Positions 55,563 through 64,000 of a stretch of DNA of 64,000 nt are shown here, piece after piece. This DNA comes from Janthinobacterium tructae (GTDB lineage: Bacteria > Pseudomonadota > Gammaproteobacteria > Burkholderiales > Burkholderiaceae_D), in assembly GCF_006517255.1 (NCBI RefSeq), contig NZ_CP041185.1, positions 4,154,001-4,218,000 on the forward strand. The letters are read 5' to 3'. Position 1 is the first letter of the stretch. Each line of letters begins with the position of its first letter. The notes beneath the pieces were generated by a model. The model saw only the letters and a program-made list of their open reading frames with translations. It was not told where the DNA came from and did no database searches. The position numbers were made by a program, and so were the translations under genes.

Positions 55563-56788
55563 AGCCGGCGCTGCGCATCACGCTGCTGCACGCGCTGTTC
55601 GGCTGGCTCAACCTTTCTCTGACGGCGCCCAGCATCTATCTGTGGCTGGGCTTGCCATTGATCATGCGCCAACATGGCTGGTCCGGCATGGATATCGGCC
55701 TGTTCCAGCTGGCAGGCTTGCCGGCACTGTTCAAGTTCGCGCTGGCCTTGCCTGTCGAACGCCGGCGCGGCGCGGCCGATGCCAGCACGCAGCGCTACCG
55801 GCCCTGGGCGATTGCGCTATGCCTGTTGCTGGCGGCGGTGATGCTGCTCATGGGACGGCGCGAACTGCTGCACAGCCGCAATGAACTGTTCGCGCTGGCG
55901 TGCGCCGTCGCCTTGCTGACCACCTGGGCTGATATCCCCGTCAATGCGCTGGCCATCCGCGTGCTGCCCGAAGCGCAGCGCCTGCGCGCGGGCGGCATCC
56001 GTTCGGCGGCCCTGTCGCTGGGCGCCATCGTGGGCGGCGGCATCATGCTGTTGCTGCAAACGCGCTGGGGCTGGCGCGCGCCATTCTGGCTGATGGCAGC
56101 GGGGATTGGCATGGGCGCGGCGGGACTGCTCCTGCTGGGGAAAACCGCGCGCACGGCGCATGCCGGCGATGCCACAGCGCACCGGGGCGCCGACTGGCGC
56201 GGCTATTTTGCGCAGCCGGCCGCGCCGCGCTGGAATGCCTTGCTGCTGTTGTGCTTTCCCTTCATCGGCAGTGCCTGGTTTTACCTGAAGCCACTGCTGC
56301 TCGACCATGGTTTCGCTGCCCAGCAAGTGGCACTGATCGCCGGTGTCGGCGGCGGCAGCGTGGCGGCGCTGGCCAGCCTGCTGGCCGTGCGCGTGACGCG
56401 CCGCATCGGCGTCGCCAAGGCCTTGCCCGCCGTGACGCTCTTGAGCCTGCTTGCCTTGCTGGCCCTGGCGCTGGCCGTGCTGCTGCGCCCGCCGCCGGCA
56501 GGCTTCATCGCCGCCGCCCTGCTGGTGGCGCTGGCCATGGGCGCGGCGGCCAGCCTGGCATTCGGCCTGATGATGTACTTCGCGCGGCCCGGCCATAGCG
56601 CCGCCGATTACGGCGTGCAGGCAAGCCTGTTCGCGGCGGGGCGCCTGCTGGTGCCGCTGGCGGCCGGCGCCCTCCTCGACCAGATCGGCTATGGCGGCAT
56701 GCTGCTGGCGCTGGCCGTGGCGATGGCGGGCGTGACCGCGCTGGCCTTCGACAGCCGCGCGCTGATCGCCCGGCAAGCGGCCAGTTGA
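55559..56788 (+). CDS. MFS transporter, siderophore-importer-like (RhtX/FptX-type)
   Basis: A 409-aa MFS carrier with 12 predicted helices. It begins with GTG at 55559 overlapping the methyltransferase stop (GTGA), so it is translationally coupled. The N-terminal LFGWLNLSLTAPSIYLWLGLPL and ADIPVNALAIRVLPEAQRLRAGGIRSAA segments resemble RhtX/FptX carriers that move iron-siderophores across the inner membrane. The cluster (Fur box, AraC regulator, TonB receptor) fits an importer more than an exporter. Confidence 0.7.
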   Translation: MKPALRITLLHALFGWLNLSLTAPSIYLWLGLPLIMRQHGWSGMDIGLFQLAGLPALFKFALALPVERRRGAADASTQRYRPWAIALCLLLAAVMLLMGRRELLHSRNELFALACAVALLTTWADIPVNALAIRVLPEAQRLRAGGIRSAALSLGAIVGGGIMLLLQTRWGWRAPFWLMAAGIGMGAAGLLLLGKTARTAHAGDATAHRGADWRGYFAQPAAPRWNALLLLCFPFIGSAWFYLKPLLLDHGFAAQQVALIAGVGGGSVAALASLLAVRVTRRIGVAKALPAVTLLSLLALLALALAVLLRPPPAGFIAAALLVALAMGAAASLAFGLMMYFARPGHSAADYGVQASLFAAGRLLVPLAAGALLDQIGYGGMLLALAVAMAGVTALAFDSRALIARQAAS

Positions 56789-56897
56789 CCCTGCCCCGGC
56801 GCATCGCCACGGCATCGCAGACGCGGCGCCAACGGCGCGCCTGCCGCCCGCGCTGGGGCCGGCAAATGCCGGCGTCCCGCGGCGCCGGATCATCGCA

Positions 56898-59666
56898 TCA
56901 CTGTTCGACAAAAAAACCGTCAGTTTCCGGTGATGCAATCTTCAAGCGGCCCGTTCCAACACAGTAAAAAGGATGGGCATTGACGCCTGTCAATCCAAAA
57001 ACACAGGTCTCGCCACCAATGAATTCGTCGATTACGGCAGCAATCACAGCGCTATTGGGGGCAGCTTGCTGCAAGTCCTTGAACCACGCGTCGGCATACT
57101 CCCCTGCAGGAATCTGGCCCACATGCGCATAGCTGCCCAGGGAAGCATGATCAGCCGCATAAATAAAGCATTTGTCGTAGCCAGCGGCGATTGACGCCAG
57201 CAGCATTTGCCGGTAACAGCGTTCGGTGCCGACCGCAGTCATATTGGCTGGCCCCCATGTATTTTTATCGGTGCTACCTGTCATATTGAACTCGGTATTC
57301 CATACGGGGCCGGTCCATCCAACCCTGGCGACAGCCCACTTCACGCGATTGCCGGTCAAGGTCAGGTCGCCGATGATAGTGTTGTTCGGGTAAGCAGCAT
57401 CGGCTGCCGGGTTGCCGTAACCGGCCTTATCCAGCAAAGCCTTGTCCACCGTCTTGCTGTCAGGTGGAGCACCCGGCCCACCGCGCCGGGAAAACGACCC
57501 ATAATTGTGGTGAGCCAGGACATCGATGTAATCTTTGCCGGTCTTGCCAGCACCGTCCCCCCGGTTCCCCACAGTGACCGGATGCTGGGCACTGGCATTC
57601 AAGAAAGCCGCGGCAAGAGACGCTTCCCCTCCCTGAAACGGCGGACTGCATACCAGGATCGCCAAGCCCTTCTCGGCGACCAGATCCTTGGCGAAGCGAC
57701 ACAATACCGCCAGGTTATTTATAAAACCGGTACTGTAGGTGCTGGCATTGCTCGCAAAATAATCTTGCGAATCAAAATAACTAATCGGAATATTAGTTGC
57801 CGCAAAATAGTCCGGCCCAGCTTCATTCGCTACTTCCAGCGCACCCAAGGTATCGCCATACACGCTGGCGACATCGAGCAAGGCGCCAAGGAAATTTTTA
57901 ATACGCACGTAATAAGCAGTGGAATTCGCCGATAAAAACTCGCCAGTGGACAAGCCTTGCTCTACGAACATTCCGGCTTGCCCATCTTTCGCCTCCACAT
58001 ACGTCATGCTGTTCAAACTCAAGTTCAGCAGTACGCGCACACCCTTGGCACGGGCACTGCCTAGCAAAAGCTGTAATTTGGAAAAATCATAGGAGCCGTC
58101 CGGCCTGAGCATGCCTGTGTAAAATTTCTGGCCAGTCTTTTTCCCATATTGGCTGTTGGGGCGACTGCCAATATTTGCGGTGAGGCCTGCCGACGTAAAA
58201 ATTCCCTCGAATATGCGGCCGTGGATATTCGGATCAAAGGCACGGACCCAGCCTATACGTCCATCGTATTCCGTATGCCAGCGAGAAGGATTATTGGAAT
58301 AAAAAAAACCGGGCTTGGCGGGATTCACCGAGGGATCGTAGGGCCAGCGAATGTAATGGATACCAAAATCGTCTTTGCTGAGTTCACGGCGGGCAGAAAT
58401 GGCTGCAGGCGCCGGTATATTTCGAATCGTTTCCACCGGGCCATCCGGTTGCTGCGCCACTACCACGACAGCACGTTCACTGTCATAAGAAAAACATATG
58501 GATGCAGTGCCTGTCTGTCCCACATAACAGTTCATCCAGCTTAACTCGGCTGGCGGAGTCAGGCCCGCCAAAGAATTGCCTTCTGCAAAGTTTGCCGCCA
58601 GGGCACGCGTTTTGCGTACGATGTCATGCAAATGTGCTGCCACGTTCGTGTTCAAATTGAAATACACGTCTTTCGCGCCATCAACACTAACGCCAGCGCT
58701 GCTGAAATACTGACCTGCAGCCATAATGCCCAGTTGTCGAGGATCCATTGCATTGTTTGTGAAAAACATTTTCGCGATATCGAATCCGCCAGAACCGGCA
58801 GCATCAGGACCAACGATGACGTCGCCGCCAATGGCAGCGTACGTCCCGCTCGCCATGGCAGGGCCACTCATGCCATACACCGTCGCCAGGCGATTATCTG
58901 GCGGCATGGCGACCAACGGCGCCCACAAGATGGATAGCGAGCCCGCATGAACCTGCGCGCTAATTTCCTGTCCATTGTTAACGGCAAGTATTTGCTCCGT
59001 GCCAGCGATAGCATTTCTGCGTAAAAAGATCCAGACCCAGCGTCCCGTTTTGGCAAATGCGGAATACTCGGAGTTCGCCCCCTGACGTGCGGCAATCACT
59101 TCGGAAGACTGTCCGACAAACTTGGGCATGAGAAGGCGAATACAACCGGGATTCGCGAACGACGGCCCTTCATAGCCCAACCATAGAGGTGGTCCCGCCG
59201 CATTCGCCACCGTCAGAAGACGCAGCGGCTTCGGACCAGGCGCTCCATCCTGTATTCTGACCAAGATACCCAAAGTCCAGGCGGAACCCGACAAATCCAC
59301 CGCAGGCAGCGTGACCGTGGACCCCATCGCCGATAGTCGCAAGGTTTGCTGCAGTAGCGAAATATAGACATCGGTATTGCTCAATCCATCACCATTGCTC
59401 ACGTCAACAACGCCCGCGCTTGCGCCATTGTTCGGCATCTGCAAAGTCAGGGTTGCCGCTGCACCCGCGATCGACTGCAGCACCTGCGCACCGCCGCCAA
59501 GCCGGAATACATTGGTCACCGCAGTATTGGCGCCAACGGACCTGCCCGACGGATTGGCGGCGTGGGCAGGCGAAAAGAATCTGCCAGGCGACACGGCCCC
59601 CATCGTCAGCGTTGCTACACCTATTCCTGTTTTGAACAGAAAATGCCGTCGGGATGGTCGATACAT
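56898..59666 (-). CDS. Tat-exported protein with glycoside-hydrolase-like barrel
   Basis: A 922-aa secreted protein. A twin-arginine signal peptide (PSRRHFLFKTGIGVATLTMG) covers about 4-36. Residues ~40-330 look like a concanavalin-type beta domain. Residues ~400-922 look like a (beta/alpha)8 barrel with candidate acid/base Glu in EVANEAGPDY (about 615) and candidate nucleophile Glu in VWNTEFNMTG (about 792), the pair seen in clan-A glycoside hydrolases. No family match is recalled with confidence. The start at 59666 (ATG) begins the Tat peptide. The middle of the gene is AT-richer than the neighbours, and no polysaccharide genes flank it, which suggests recent acquisition. Confidence 0.65.
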   Translation of the reverse strand: MYRPSRRHFLFKTGIGVATLTMGAVSPGRFFSPAHAANPSGRSVGANTAVTNVFRLGGGAQVLQSIAGAAATLTLQMPNNGASAGVVDVSNGDGLSNTDVYISLLQQTLRLSAMGSTVTLPAVDLSGSAWTLGILVRIQDGAPGPKPLRLLTVANAAGPPLWLGYEGPSFANPGCIRLLMPKFVGQSSEVIAARQGANSEYSAFAKTGRWVWIFLRRNAIAGTEQILAVNNGQEISAQVHAGSLSILWAPLVAMPPDNRLATVYGMSGPAMASGTYAAIGGDVIVGPDAAGSGGFDIAKMFFTNNAMDPRQLGIMAAGQYFSSAGVSVDGAKDVYFNLNTNVAAHLHDIVRKTRALAANFAEGNSLAGLTPPAELSWMNCYVGQTGTASICFSYDSERAVVVVAQQPDGPVETIRNIPAPAAISARRELSKDDFGIHYIRWPYDPSVNPAKPGFFYSNNPSRWHTEYDGRIGWVRAFDPNIHGRIFEGIFTSAGLTANIGSRPNSQYGKKTGQKFYTGMLRPDGSYDFSKLQLLLGSARAKGVRVLLNLSLNSMTYVEAKDGQAGMFVEQGLSTGEFLSANSTAYYVRIKNFLGALLDVASVYGDTLGALEVANEAGPDYFAATNIPISYFDSQDYFASNASTYSTGFINNLAVLCRFAKDLVAEKGLAILVCSPPFQGGEASLAAAFLNASAQHPVTVGNRGDGAGKTGKDYIDVLAHHNYGSFSRRGGPGAPPDSKTVDKALLDKAGYGNPAADAAYPNNTIIGDLTLTGNRVKWAVARVGWTGPVWNTEFNMTGSTDKNTWGPANMTAVGTERCYRQMLLASIAAGYDKCFIYAADHASLGSYAHVGQIPAGEYADAWFKDLQQAAPNSAVIAAVIDEFIGGETCVFGLTGVNAHPFYCVGTGRLKIASPETDGFFVEQ

Positions 59667-59832
59667 AGGGAAATACCTGCATGACAACTAACTGGTTTAG
59701 CGCAGCCGGATGGATAGCACATCAAAAAATATTACCATAATTAATTGCATTTATTGCACTTTTCAATGGTGATATTTCCAATGCCAACAGTAAGGCAGGT
59801 CCGATACTGACGCCAACCGCCGCCGCCCCCAG

Positions 59833-59932
59833 CGCCCCATCGCCCCATCGCCCCATCGCCTATGCGATCGGGCAGCCGGCCGACGTGGATGTCAATGAAA
59901 TCGTGCTGCGCCCCGCAGCGCTGGCGTTTTAA
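59833..59932 (+). pseudogene. SDR C-terminal remnant preceded by a CGCCCCAT tandem repeat
   Basis: Codons 59861-59932 read YAIGQPADVDVNEIVLRPAALAF plus stop, given here as its two halves YAIGQPADVDV and NEIVLRP, the end typical of short-chain dehydrogenases/reductases. Upstream the frame has no body; instead 59833-59860 holds three and a half copies of the 8-mer CGCCCCAT. The TAA overlaps the stop of the convergent LysR gene, so this is the usual end of a lysR/SDR divergence turned into a fragment by deletion. Confidence 0.75.
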
Positions 59933-60828
59933 GCGGCATCCTGTTGCAGCGACTCGATGATCAGGCCGGCCAGGCGCTCGACGGGCGGCCTGGGCACGGT
60001 TGATGCATGCAGCAATTCCAGCGACAACGGGGGCAGGGCGGGCAAGCCCGCGTTCACATGGTCGAGCGCGCGCACGGACGAGGGCAGGCCGTACGCCGTG
60101 CGCACCGTCACGCCCAGCCCGGCGGCGGCCGCCGCCCACAGGCCCGCAAGGCTGGGACTGGTAAACGCCGTGCGCCAGGCGATCCCTGCTCCATCGAGCG
60201 CCTGCGTGGCGCAGCGCTGGAACAGGCAGTCGCGGTCAAACGTAATCAAGGGTAACGGTTCGCCCGACTCGGGGCGCCAGGCCAGGCTGGACGAGGCGAT
60301 CCAGCGCATGGCCGGTTCGGCAATCTGTTGGCGCTGCGGCAGCGGATACTGCGCCACGTCGGCGATGCAGGCGCCGCCCCACAGCAGGACCAGATCCAGC
60401 TGGCCCATGGCCAGGCCTTGCATCAAGGCCGTGTTGCGCGCCACGTGCGCCTCGATGCGCACTTTCGGATGCGCGCGCGCAAAGCGCCCCAGCACCTCGG
60501 GCAGCAGCGCCTCGCCAAAATCCTCCTGCAAGCCCAGCCTGATCCAGCCTTCCAGTTCAGCACCGCGCAGGGCGACGGCCGCCTCGTCGTTCAGTTCCAG
60601 CAGGCGGCGCGCATAGCCGAGCAGGACTTCGCCGGACGGCGTCAGCGCCAGCCCCCGGCCATCCTTGCGGAACAGCGGCATGCCCGCCTGCTCCTCGAGT
60701 TTTTTCAGCTGCGCACTGACGGCCGAGGTGGAGCGGCCCACCTTGTCGGCCGCGCGGGCAAAGCTGCCCAGCTCGATGCCGGCCACATAGCTGCGCAAGA
60801 AGGCGATGTCGAAATTCAGCAGGCTCAT
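59929..60828 (-). CDS. LysR-family transcriptional regulator
   Basis: A 299-aa regulator with an N-terminal winged HTH (SFARAADKVGRSTSAVSAQLKKLEEQAG, about 22-49, given in part) and a LysR substrate-binding domain (about 90-290). Divergent from a CynX/NimT-like MFS gene at 60942, a common LysR target arrangement. Ends against the SDR remnant. Confidence 0.92.
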   Translation of the reverse strand: MSLLNFDIAFLRSYVAGIELGSFARAADKVGRSTSAVSAQLKKLEEQAGMPLFRKDGRGLALTPSGEVLLGYARRLLELNDEAAVALRGAELEGWIRLGLQEDFGEALLPEVLGRFARAHPKVRIEAHVARNTALMQGLAMGQLDLVLLWGGACIADVAQYPLPQRQQIAEPAMRWIASSSLAWRPESGEPLPLITFDRDCLFQRCATQALDGAGIAWRTAFTSPSLAGLWAAAAAGLGVTVRTAYGLPSSVRALDHVNAGLPALPPLSLELLHASTVPRPPVERLAGLIIESLQQDAA

Positions 60829-60941
60829 GGGGCAAATGCAATCGTCCGATTTTATGGGATGGTGTAACGTAAATTATCTGATATTCAGAATGATCGTACT
60901 GCGCAACACTCTCAGGGTCAACCACTTTTCCCCTATATGCC

Positions 60942-62201
60942 ATGAGTACCAGCTGCCCTGCCGTTTCCCTTCCTGTCACCGCGCCCGCGCTGGGCGATGC
61001 CCACCGCTGGAAGGTACTGGCCGTCGGCGTGGCCGCCAATGCCAGTTTTTCCGCCGCCGCCAACGGCATGCCCACCACGGCCATCTGGCTGCGCAGCGGC
61101 TATCACCTGAGCAATATGCAACTGGGGGTGGCGCTGGGCGCCATGGGCCTGGGCGTGGCCCTGACCGAATTGCCATGGGGCATGGCCACCGACCGCTGGG
61201 GCGACCGCCCCGTGCTGCTGACGGGCTTGCTGGGTACCATGCTGGCGCTGTTGACCTTGCTGCTGTGGATCACGCCGTCTGACGGCTCCGTGCCGCCGTT
61301 ATGGGCGCTGGCGGCCGGGCTGGCGCTGGTGGGCGTGCTGGGCGGCAGCGTGAATGGCGCCAGCGGCCGCGCCGTGATGCGCTGGTTCGGCGCCGGCGAA
61401 CGGGGTTTCGCCATGAGTATCCGCCAGACGGCCGTGCCGCTCGGTGGCGGCCTCGGCGCCCTCGTCCTGCCCAGCCTGGCATCGTCCTATGGCTTCATGC
61501 CCGTGTTTGGCGCCCTGGCGCTCATATGCGGCCTGTCGGCGTTTTTTACGTGGCGCTGGATGCATGAGCCAGATTTCTCTGCAGAGGCCGCCACGGGGCC
61601 GCAAAACGCGTCCACGGGCGTGTCTGAGGTGATGCCACCGCAACCTTTACGCAATCGCAAAGTCTGGCGCATGGTGGCCGCCATCGGCTTGCTGTGCGTG
61701 CCCCAATTTGCCGTGCTCAGTTACGCCACCGTGTTCCTGCACGACCATGGCCACCTGGGCCTCGCGGCCATCACGGCCGTAATGGTGGCCCTGCAGGCGG
61801 GCGCCATGGTGATGCGCATCTGGAGCGGACGCCACACGGACCGCCACGCGAACCGGCCCGCCTACTTGCGCGGCTCGGCCCTGGTGGCGCTGGCTGCGTT
61901 CATTTTGCTCGGATGCATCGCCTGGACGGAGGTGCCGGGCTGGCTGCTGATGGCCGCCGTGGTGGTTGCCGGCATCGCCGTGTCCGCCTGGCATGGCGTG
62001 GCCTACACGGAGCTGGCGACGGAAGCGGGCGGCGCCAATGCGGGCACGGCCCTGGGCATGGCGAATACGGCCGTCTACGTGGGGCTGTTCCTCACGCCGA
62101 TCGCCATCCCGCACCTGCTGGCGGCCAGCAACTGGCCCGTCGTGTGGTGGCTGGCGGGGCTGGTGGCGCTGCTGACCTGGCCGCTGTTTCCGAAAGACTA
62201 G
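60942..62201 (+). CDS. MFS transporter, CynX/NimT-like
   Basis: A 419-aa inner-membrane protein with 12 helices. MFS motif ATDRWGDRPVLL in the 2-3 loop, ASGRAVMRWFGAGERGFAMSIRQTAVPLGGG in the middle (positions about 145-170), and a second MFS motif MRIWSGRHTDRHANRPAYLR. It resembles the CynX/NimT branch (cyanate, nitroimidazole). Divergent from a LysR gene; substrate unknown. Ends 4 bp past the convergent regulator's stop. Confidence 0.8.
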   Translation: MSTSCPAVSLPVTAPALGDAHRWKVLAVGVAANASFSAAANGMPTTAIWLRSGYHLSNMQLGVALGAMGLGVALTELPWGMATDRWGDRPVLLTGLLGTMLALLTLLLWITPSDGSVPPLWALAAGLALVGVLGGSVNGASGRAVMRWFGAGERGFAMSIRQTAVPLGGGLGALVLPSLASSYGFMPVFGALALICGLSAFFTWRWMHEPDFSAEAATGPQNASTGVSEVMPPQPLRNRKVWRMVAAIGLLCVPQFAVLSYATVFLHDHGHLGLAAITAVMVALQAGAMVMRIWSGRHTDRHANRPAYLRGSALVALAAFILLGCIAWTEVPGWLLMAAVVVAGIAVSAWHGVAYTELATEAGGANAGTALGMANTAVYVGLFLTPIAIPHLLAASNWPVVWWLAGLVALLTWPLFPKD

Positions 62202-62857
62202 GGCAGCACCCTGATCCGATACACGCAGCGCATGGCGTTCGCCAGCACATGCTGCTCGCGCACGATGCTGGCGCCCGGCCCCACCACTTCCTGGAACAGC
62301 TGCAATTCGGAGCGGCAAAAGCCCTGGCAAGTGCGCGCGGCGGCGCAGATGGGGCAATGGTCTTCGATCAGCAGCCAGTCCTTGCCGTCCGCTTCCACGC
62401 GGGCCATATAACCCTCCTCATCGCGCACGGCGGCCAGCTGCTGCAGCCGCGTGGGCAAGTCCGGCGCCGAGCATGCCAAGGCATATGCGCCGCGGCTTTC
62501 CTCTTCCCGCTGCGTGATGAGTTTATCCAGCCCCGCCTCGCCGAACAGCTGGCGCACCGAGCCGATCAGCTTGATCGTCAGCTGCGCATGCGTGTCGGGA
62601 AAGCGCGCATTGCCCGCTTCCGTCAAGACCCAGTTCTGGCGCGGCCGCCCGGCGCCCGCCTGCGCTTCCTGGCGTCCTTCGATCAGACCCGCCGCCACCA
62701 GCTTTTGCACTTGCTGGCGCGCCGCCTCGCCCGTCATGTCCAGGGTCTTGGCCAGGGTCGCCGTGGAGACGGGTCCCTTGGTCTTGATGAAATACAGGAT
62801 GCGCTCCGTGGTTTGCGGCGCTTCGCTATTATCCAAACGTTTACTTGTGTAATTCAT
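62198..62857 (-). CDS. HTH regulator with C-terminal cysteine cluster (SufR/IscR-like)
   Basis: A 219-aa regulator. N-terminal winged HTH (TATLAKTLDMTGEAARQQVQKLVAAGLIEG, about 32-61, in part) like SufR-type ArsR/DeoR proteins. Near the C-terminus is CPICAAARTCQGFCRSEL (Cys at about 168, 171, 177, 181), a likely iron-sulfur or metal site, as in SufR-like sensors. The start at 62857 is the internal ATG; a longer in-frame TTG start is less likely. Divergent from the DUF2165-like gene at 62981. Confidence 0.78.
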   Translation of the reverse strand: MNYTSKRLDNSEAPQTTERILYFIKTKGPVSTATLAKTLDMTGEAARQQVQKLVAAGLIEGRQEAQAGAGRPRQNWVLTEAGNARFPDTHAQLTIKLIGSVRQLFGEAGLDKLITQREEESRGAYALACSAPDLPTRLQQLAAVRDEEGYMARVEADGKDWLLIEDHCPICAAARTCQGFCRSELQLFQEVVGPGASIVREQHVLANAMRCVYRIRVLP

Positions 62858-62980
62858 TTCGCTCAACTATCATGGGGCCAGTTAACCAACTAATTGCTTG
62901 CATAATAGGCCGGTAGCTCCCCGCTGTCGAGGAGTTTCCACGTCCGCTTGCCGGCAAGACACTCTTTGGACGGGAATCCC

Positions 62981-63463
62981 ATGCAGCTGCAACACTCGAT
63001 CTGGCTGTTTCACGCCATCCTCGCTACCGGCCTGGCCATCTGGCTAAGCCTGGCCGCCATCAACAACTTGCACGCCTTCCACGGCGCCGTCTGGGCCATC
63101 GGCAACACCATGCGCATGGACCCGCTGCGCCAGGACCCGACCATCCAGACGCCGCTGCTGCGCCGCGCCCTCACCTCACTGACCCTGCACCGGCTATCGC
63201 TGGGCGTGGTGCTGGCGCTGCAACTTGCCGCCGCCAGCGCCGCCTGGACGGGCGTGACGCTGTTTCTCGGCGGCGGCCTGCCCGCTGGCTTGCCTTGGCT
63301 GAACCTGGCCCTGTGCGCCATGGCCGCCTTTTTGCTGCTGATGCACCTGGGCGGCCTGTGGTTCGGCTACTGGATCGCGCAGGAAGGCTTGCAGACGACG
63401 CACCTGGTGCTGCTGCTGTGGACCCTGGGTTTGTTCTTCCTCTTCAACGCGCAGCGGACCTGA
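62981..63463 (+). CDS. DUF2165-like small membrane protein
   Basis: A 160-aa integral membrane protein with four hydrophobic segments (about 8-28, 70-92, 103-125, 137-156). The NN...MRMD... and LLRRAL...LHR residues in the first loop are those of DUF2165 proteins, which have no known function. The start at 62981 follows GGACGGGAATCCC. Next to a metal-type regulator and an RND efflux adaptor, possibly in one locus. Confidence 0.65.
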   Translation: MQLQHSIWLFHAILATGLAIWLSLAAINNLHAFHGAVWAIGNTMRMDPLRQDPTIQTPLLRRALTSLTLHRLSLGVVLALQLAAASAAWTGVTLFLGGGLPAGLPWLNLALCAMAAFLLLMHLGGLWFGYWIAQEGLQTTHLVLLLWTLGLFFLFNAQRT

Positions 63464-63519
63464 TCAGCCTCCGCTGCGCCTCTTCTTTGTCTTTTTGTAC
63501 TGCCGTAAAGGACTACATC

Positions 63520-64000
63520 ATGAATACGAAACTCGTCGGCGCTTCCGCGCTGGCCATCGCCCTGGCCGTCGCGGGCGCCGCGCTGTACCCGCGCGCTGCT
63601 TCCCAAGCCGCTACGCATGCGGCCGATGCCGCCACCCCGGCCACCAAGGTGGCGCTGGTGCCCGTCGTGCTGGGCACGCAGGAACGCTACTTCGCTGGCG
63701 TGGGCGAGCTGGAAGCGGCGTGCCAGGTGCAGGTGGCGGCCGAAACGGGCGGACGCATCACGCAGATCCGCTTCGAATCGGGCCAGCAGGTGGCAGCTGG
63801 CGCCGTGCTGGTACAGCTGAATGACGCCCAAGAACAGGCAATGCTGCTGCGCCAGCGCGCGCAACTGAAAAACGCGGAAAGCAGCCATGCCCGCACGGTG
63901 CAGATGGTGAAGGAAAAGGCGGCCACGCAGGAGCAGCTCGACAGCGCCCTGGCCGCGCGCGACGCGGCCCTGGGCGACGTGCGCCAGACGGAGGCGCTGA
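63520..64000 (+). CDS. RND/HlyD-type efflux periplasmic adaptor, 5' part
   Basis: The first 160 residues of a membrane-fusion protein; the window ends inside it. Signal peptide about 1-28, then the lipoyl half-motif QVAAETGGRITQIRFESGQQVAAGAVLVQLND (about 70-102, in part) and the start of the coiled-coil hairpin (EQAMLLRQRAQLKNAE...). Adaptors link an inner-membrane RND pump and an outer-membrane channel, so those genes should follow downstream. Confidence 0.85.
   Translation, partial: MNTKLVGASALAIALAVAGAALYPRAASQAATHAADAATPATKVALVPVVLGTQERYFAGVGELEAACQVQVAAETGGRITQIRFESGQQVAAGAVLVQLNDAQEQAMLLRQRAQLKNAESSHARTVQMVKEKAATQEQLDSALAARDAALGDVRQTEAL

Noticed and set aside
59833..59860. CGCCCCAT repeats as a CRISPR or satellite array.
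   Set aside because: Only three and a half 8-bp units, no spacers and no cas genes.

Overview
The window is GC-rich chromosomal DNA with dense coding and short intergenic gaps. Its gene content suggests an aerobic or microaerobic betaproteobacterium, most like the Oxalobacteraceae (Janthinobacterium or Massilia relatives). Supporting markers are a cbb3 oxidase locus with its own FNR-type regulator, the CcoN/O/Q/P gene style, betaproteobacterial LipA/LipB, several TonB-dependent receptors, and a GTAGGTCGGATTAGC-type palindromic repeat. The taxonomic call is inference from gene content and protein style; no marker RNA gene is present. I found no tRNA, rRNA, CRISPR array, IS transposase or prophage.

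Layout. 0-5 kb: a YbhB-like periplasmic protein overlapping an AraC regulator, a small DUF2946-like protein with a TonB receptor, a 121-bp nested palindrome, and uracil-DNA glycosylase. 5-11 kb: a yefM-yoeB toxin-antitoxin pair with a TGTACA operator, then lipA, lipB and ybeD, with a divergent MocR-regulator/drug-efflux pair between lipB and ybeD. 11-17 kb: a FecR/DUF6600 envelope protein, a LysE exporter, a DUF808 protein, a YiaA-like protein and a PAS-PAS-GGDEF-EAL protein. 17-33.4 kb: a low-oxygen block with an Aer-type chemoreceptor, hemN, a SafE-like protein, ccoI, ccoS, then ccoNOQPGH and fnr. Two FNR boxes sit exactly where class II activation expects them. The block is interrupted by a type VI secretion phospholipase gene (Tle3-like, frameshifted) and its Tla3-like adaptor. 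33.6-39.9 kb: a 1024-aa hybrid histidine kinase and modABC-modE with a ModE operator.

39.9-42.6 kb: a radical-SAM protein of the UDG-linked family, translationally coupled to a DUF4130-UdgX fusion. A near-perfect LexA (SOS) box lies just upstream. This is the best candidate for a little-described system: a DNA-damage-inducible uracil-DNA trapping or repair module. 42.6-47.8 kb: a bile-acid-symporter-family protein and a complete GlrK-QseG-GlrR set. Between glrR and the next gene, a BON-domain protein, lie two TGTC-N10-GACA enhancer sites and a canonical sigma-54 promoter, so one envelope-stress circuit and its apparent target can be read from one locus. 48-51 kb: a PreP-like M16 peptidase and a VOC protein.

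51.4-56.8 kb: a Fur-controlled siderophore-uptake cluster with an AraC regulator, TonB receptor, SAM methyltransferase and MFS carrier. 56.9-59.7 kb: a Tat-exported 922-aa protein with glycoside-hydrolase-like features and lower-GC DNA. 59.8 kb to the end: the last 23 codons of a lost short-chain dehydrogenase, a LysR regulator, a CynX-like MFS carrier, a cysteine-containing HTH regulator, a DUF2165-like membrane protein, and the start of an RND efflux adaptor cut off by the window edge.
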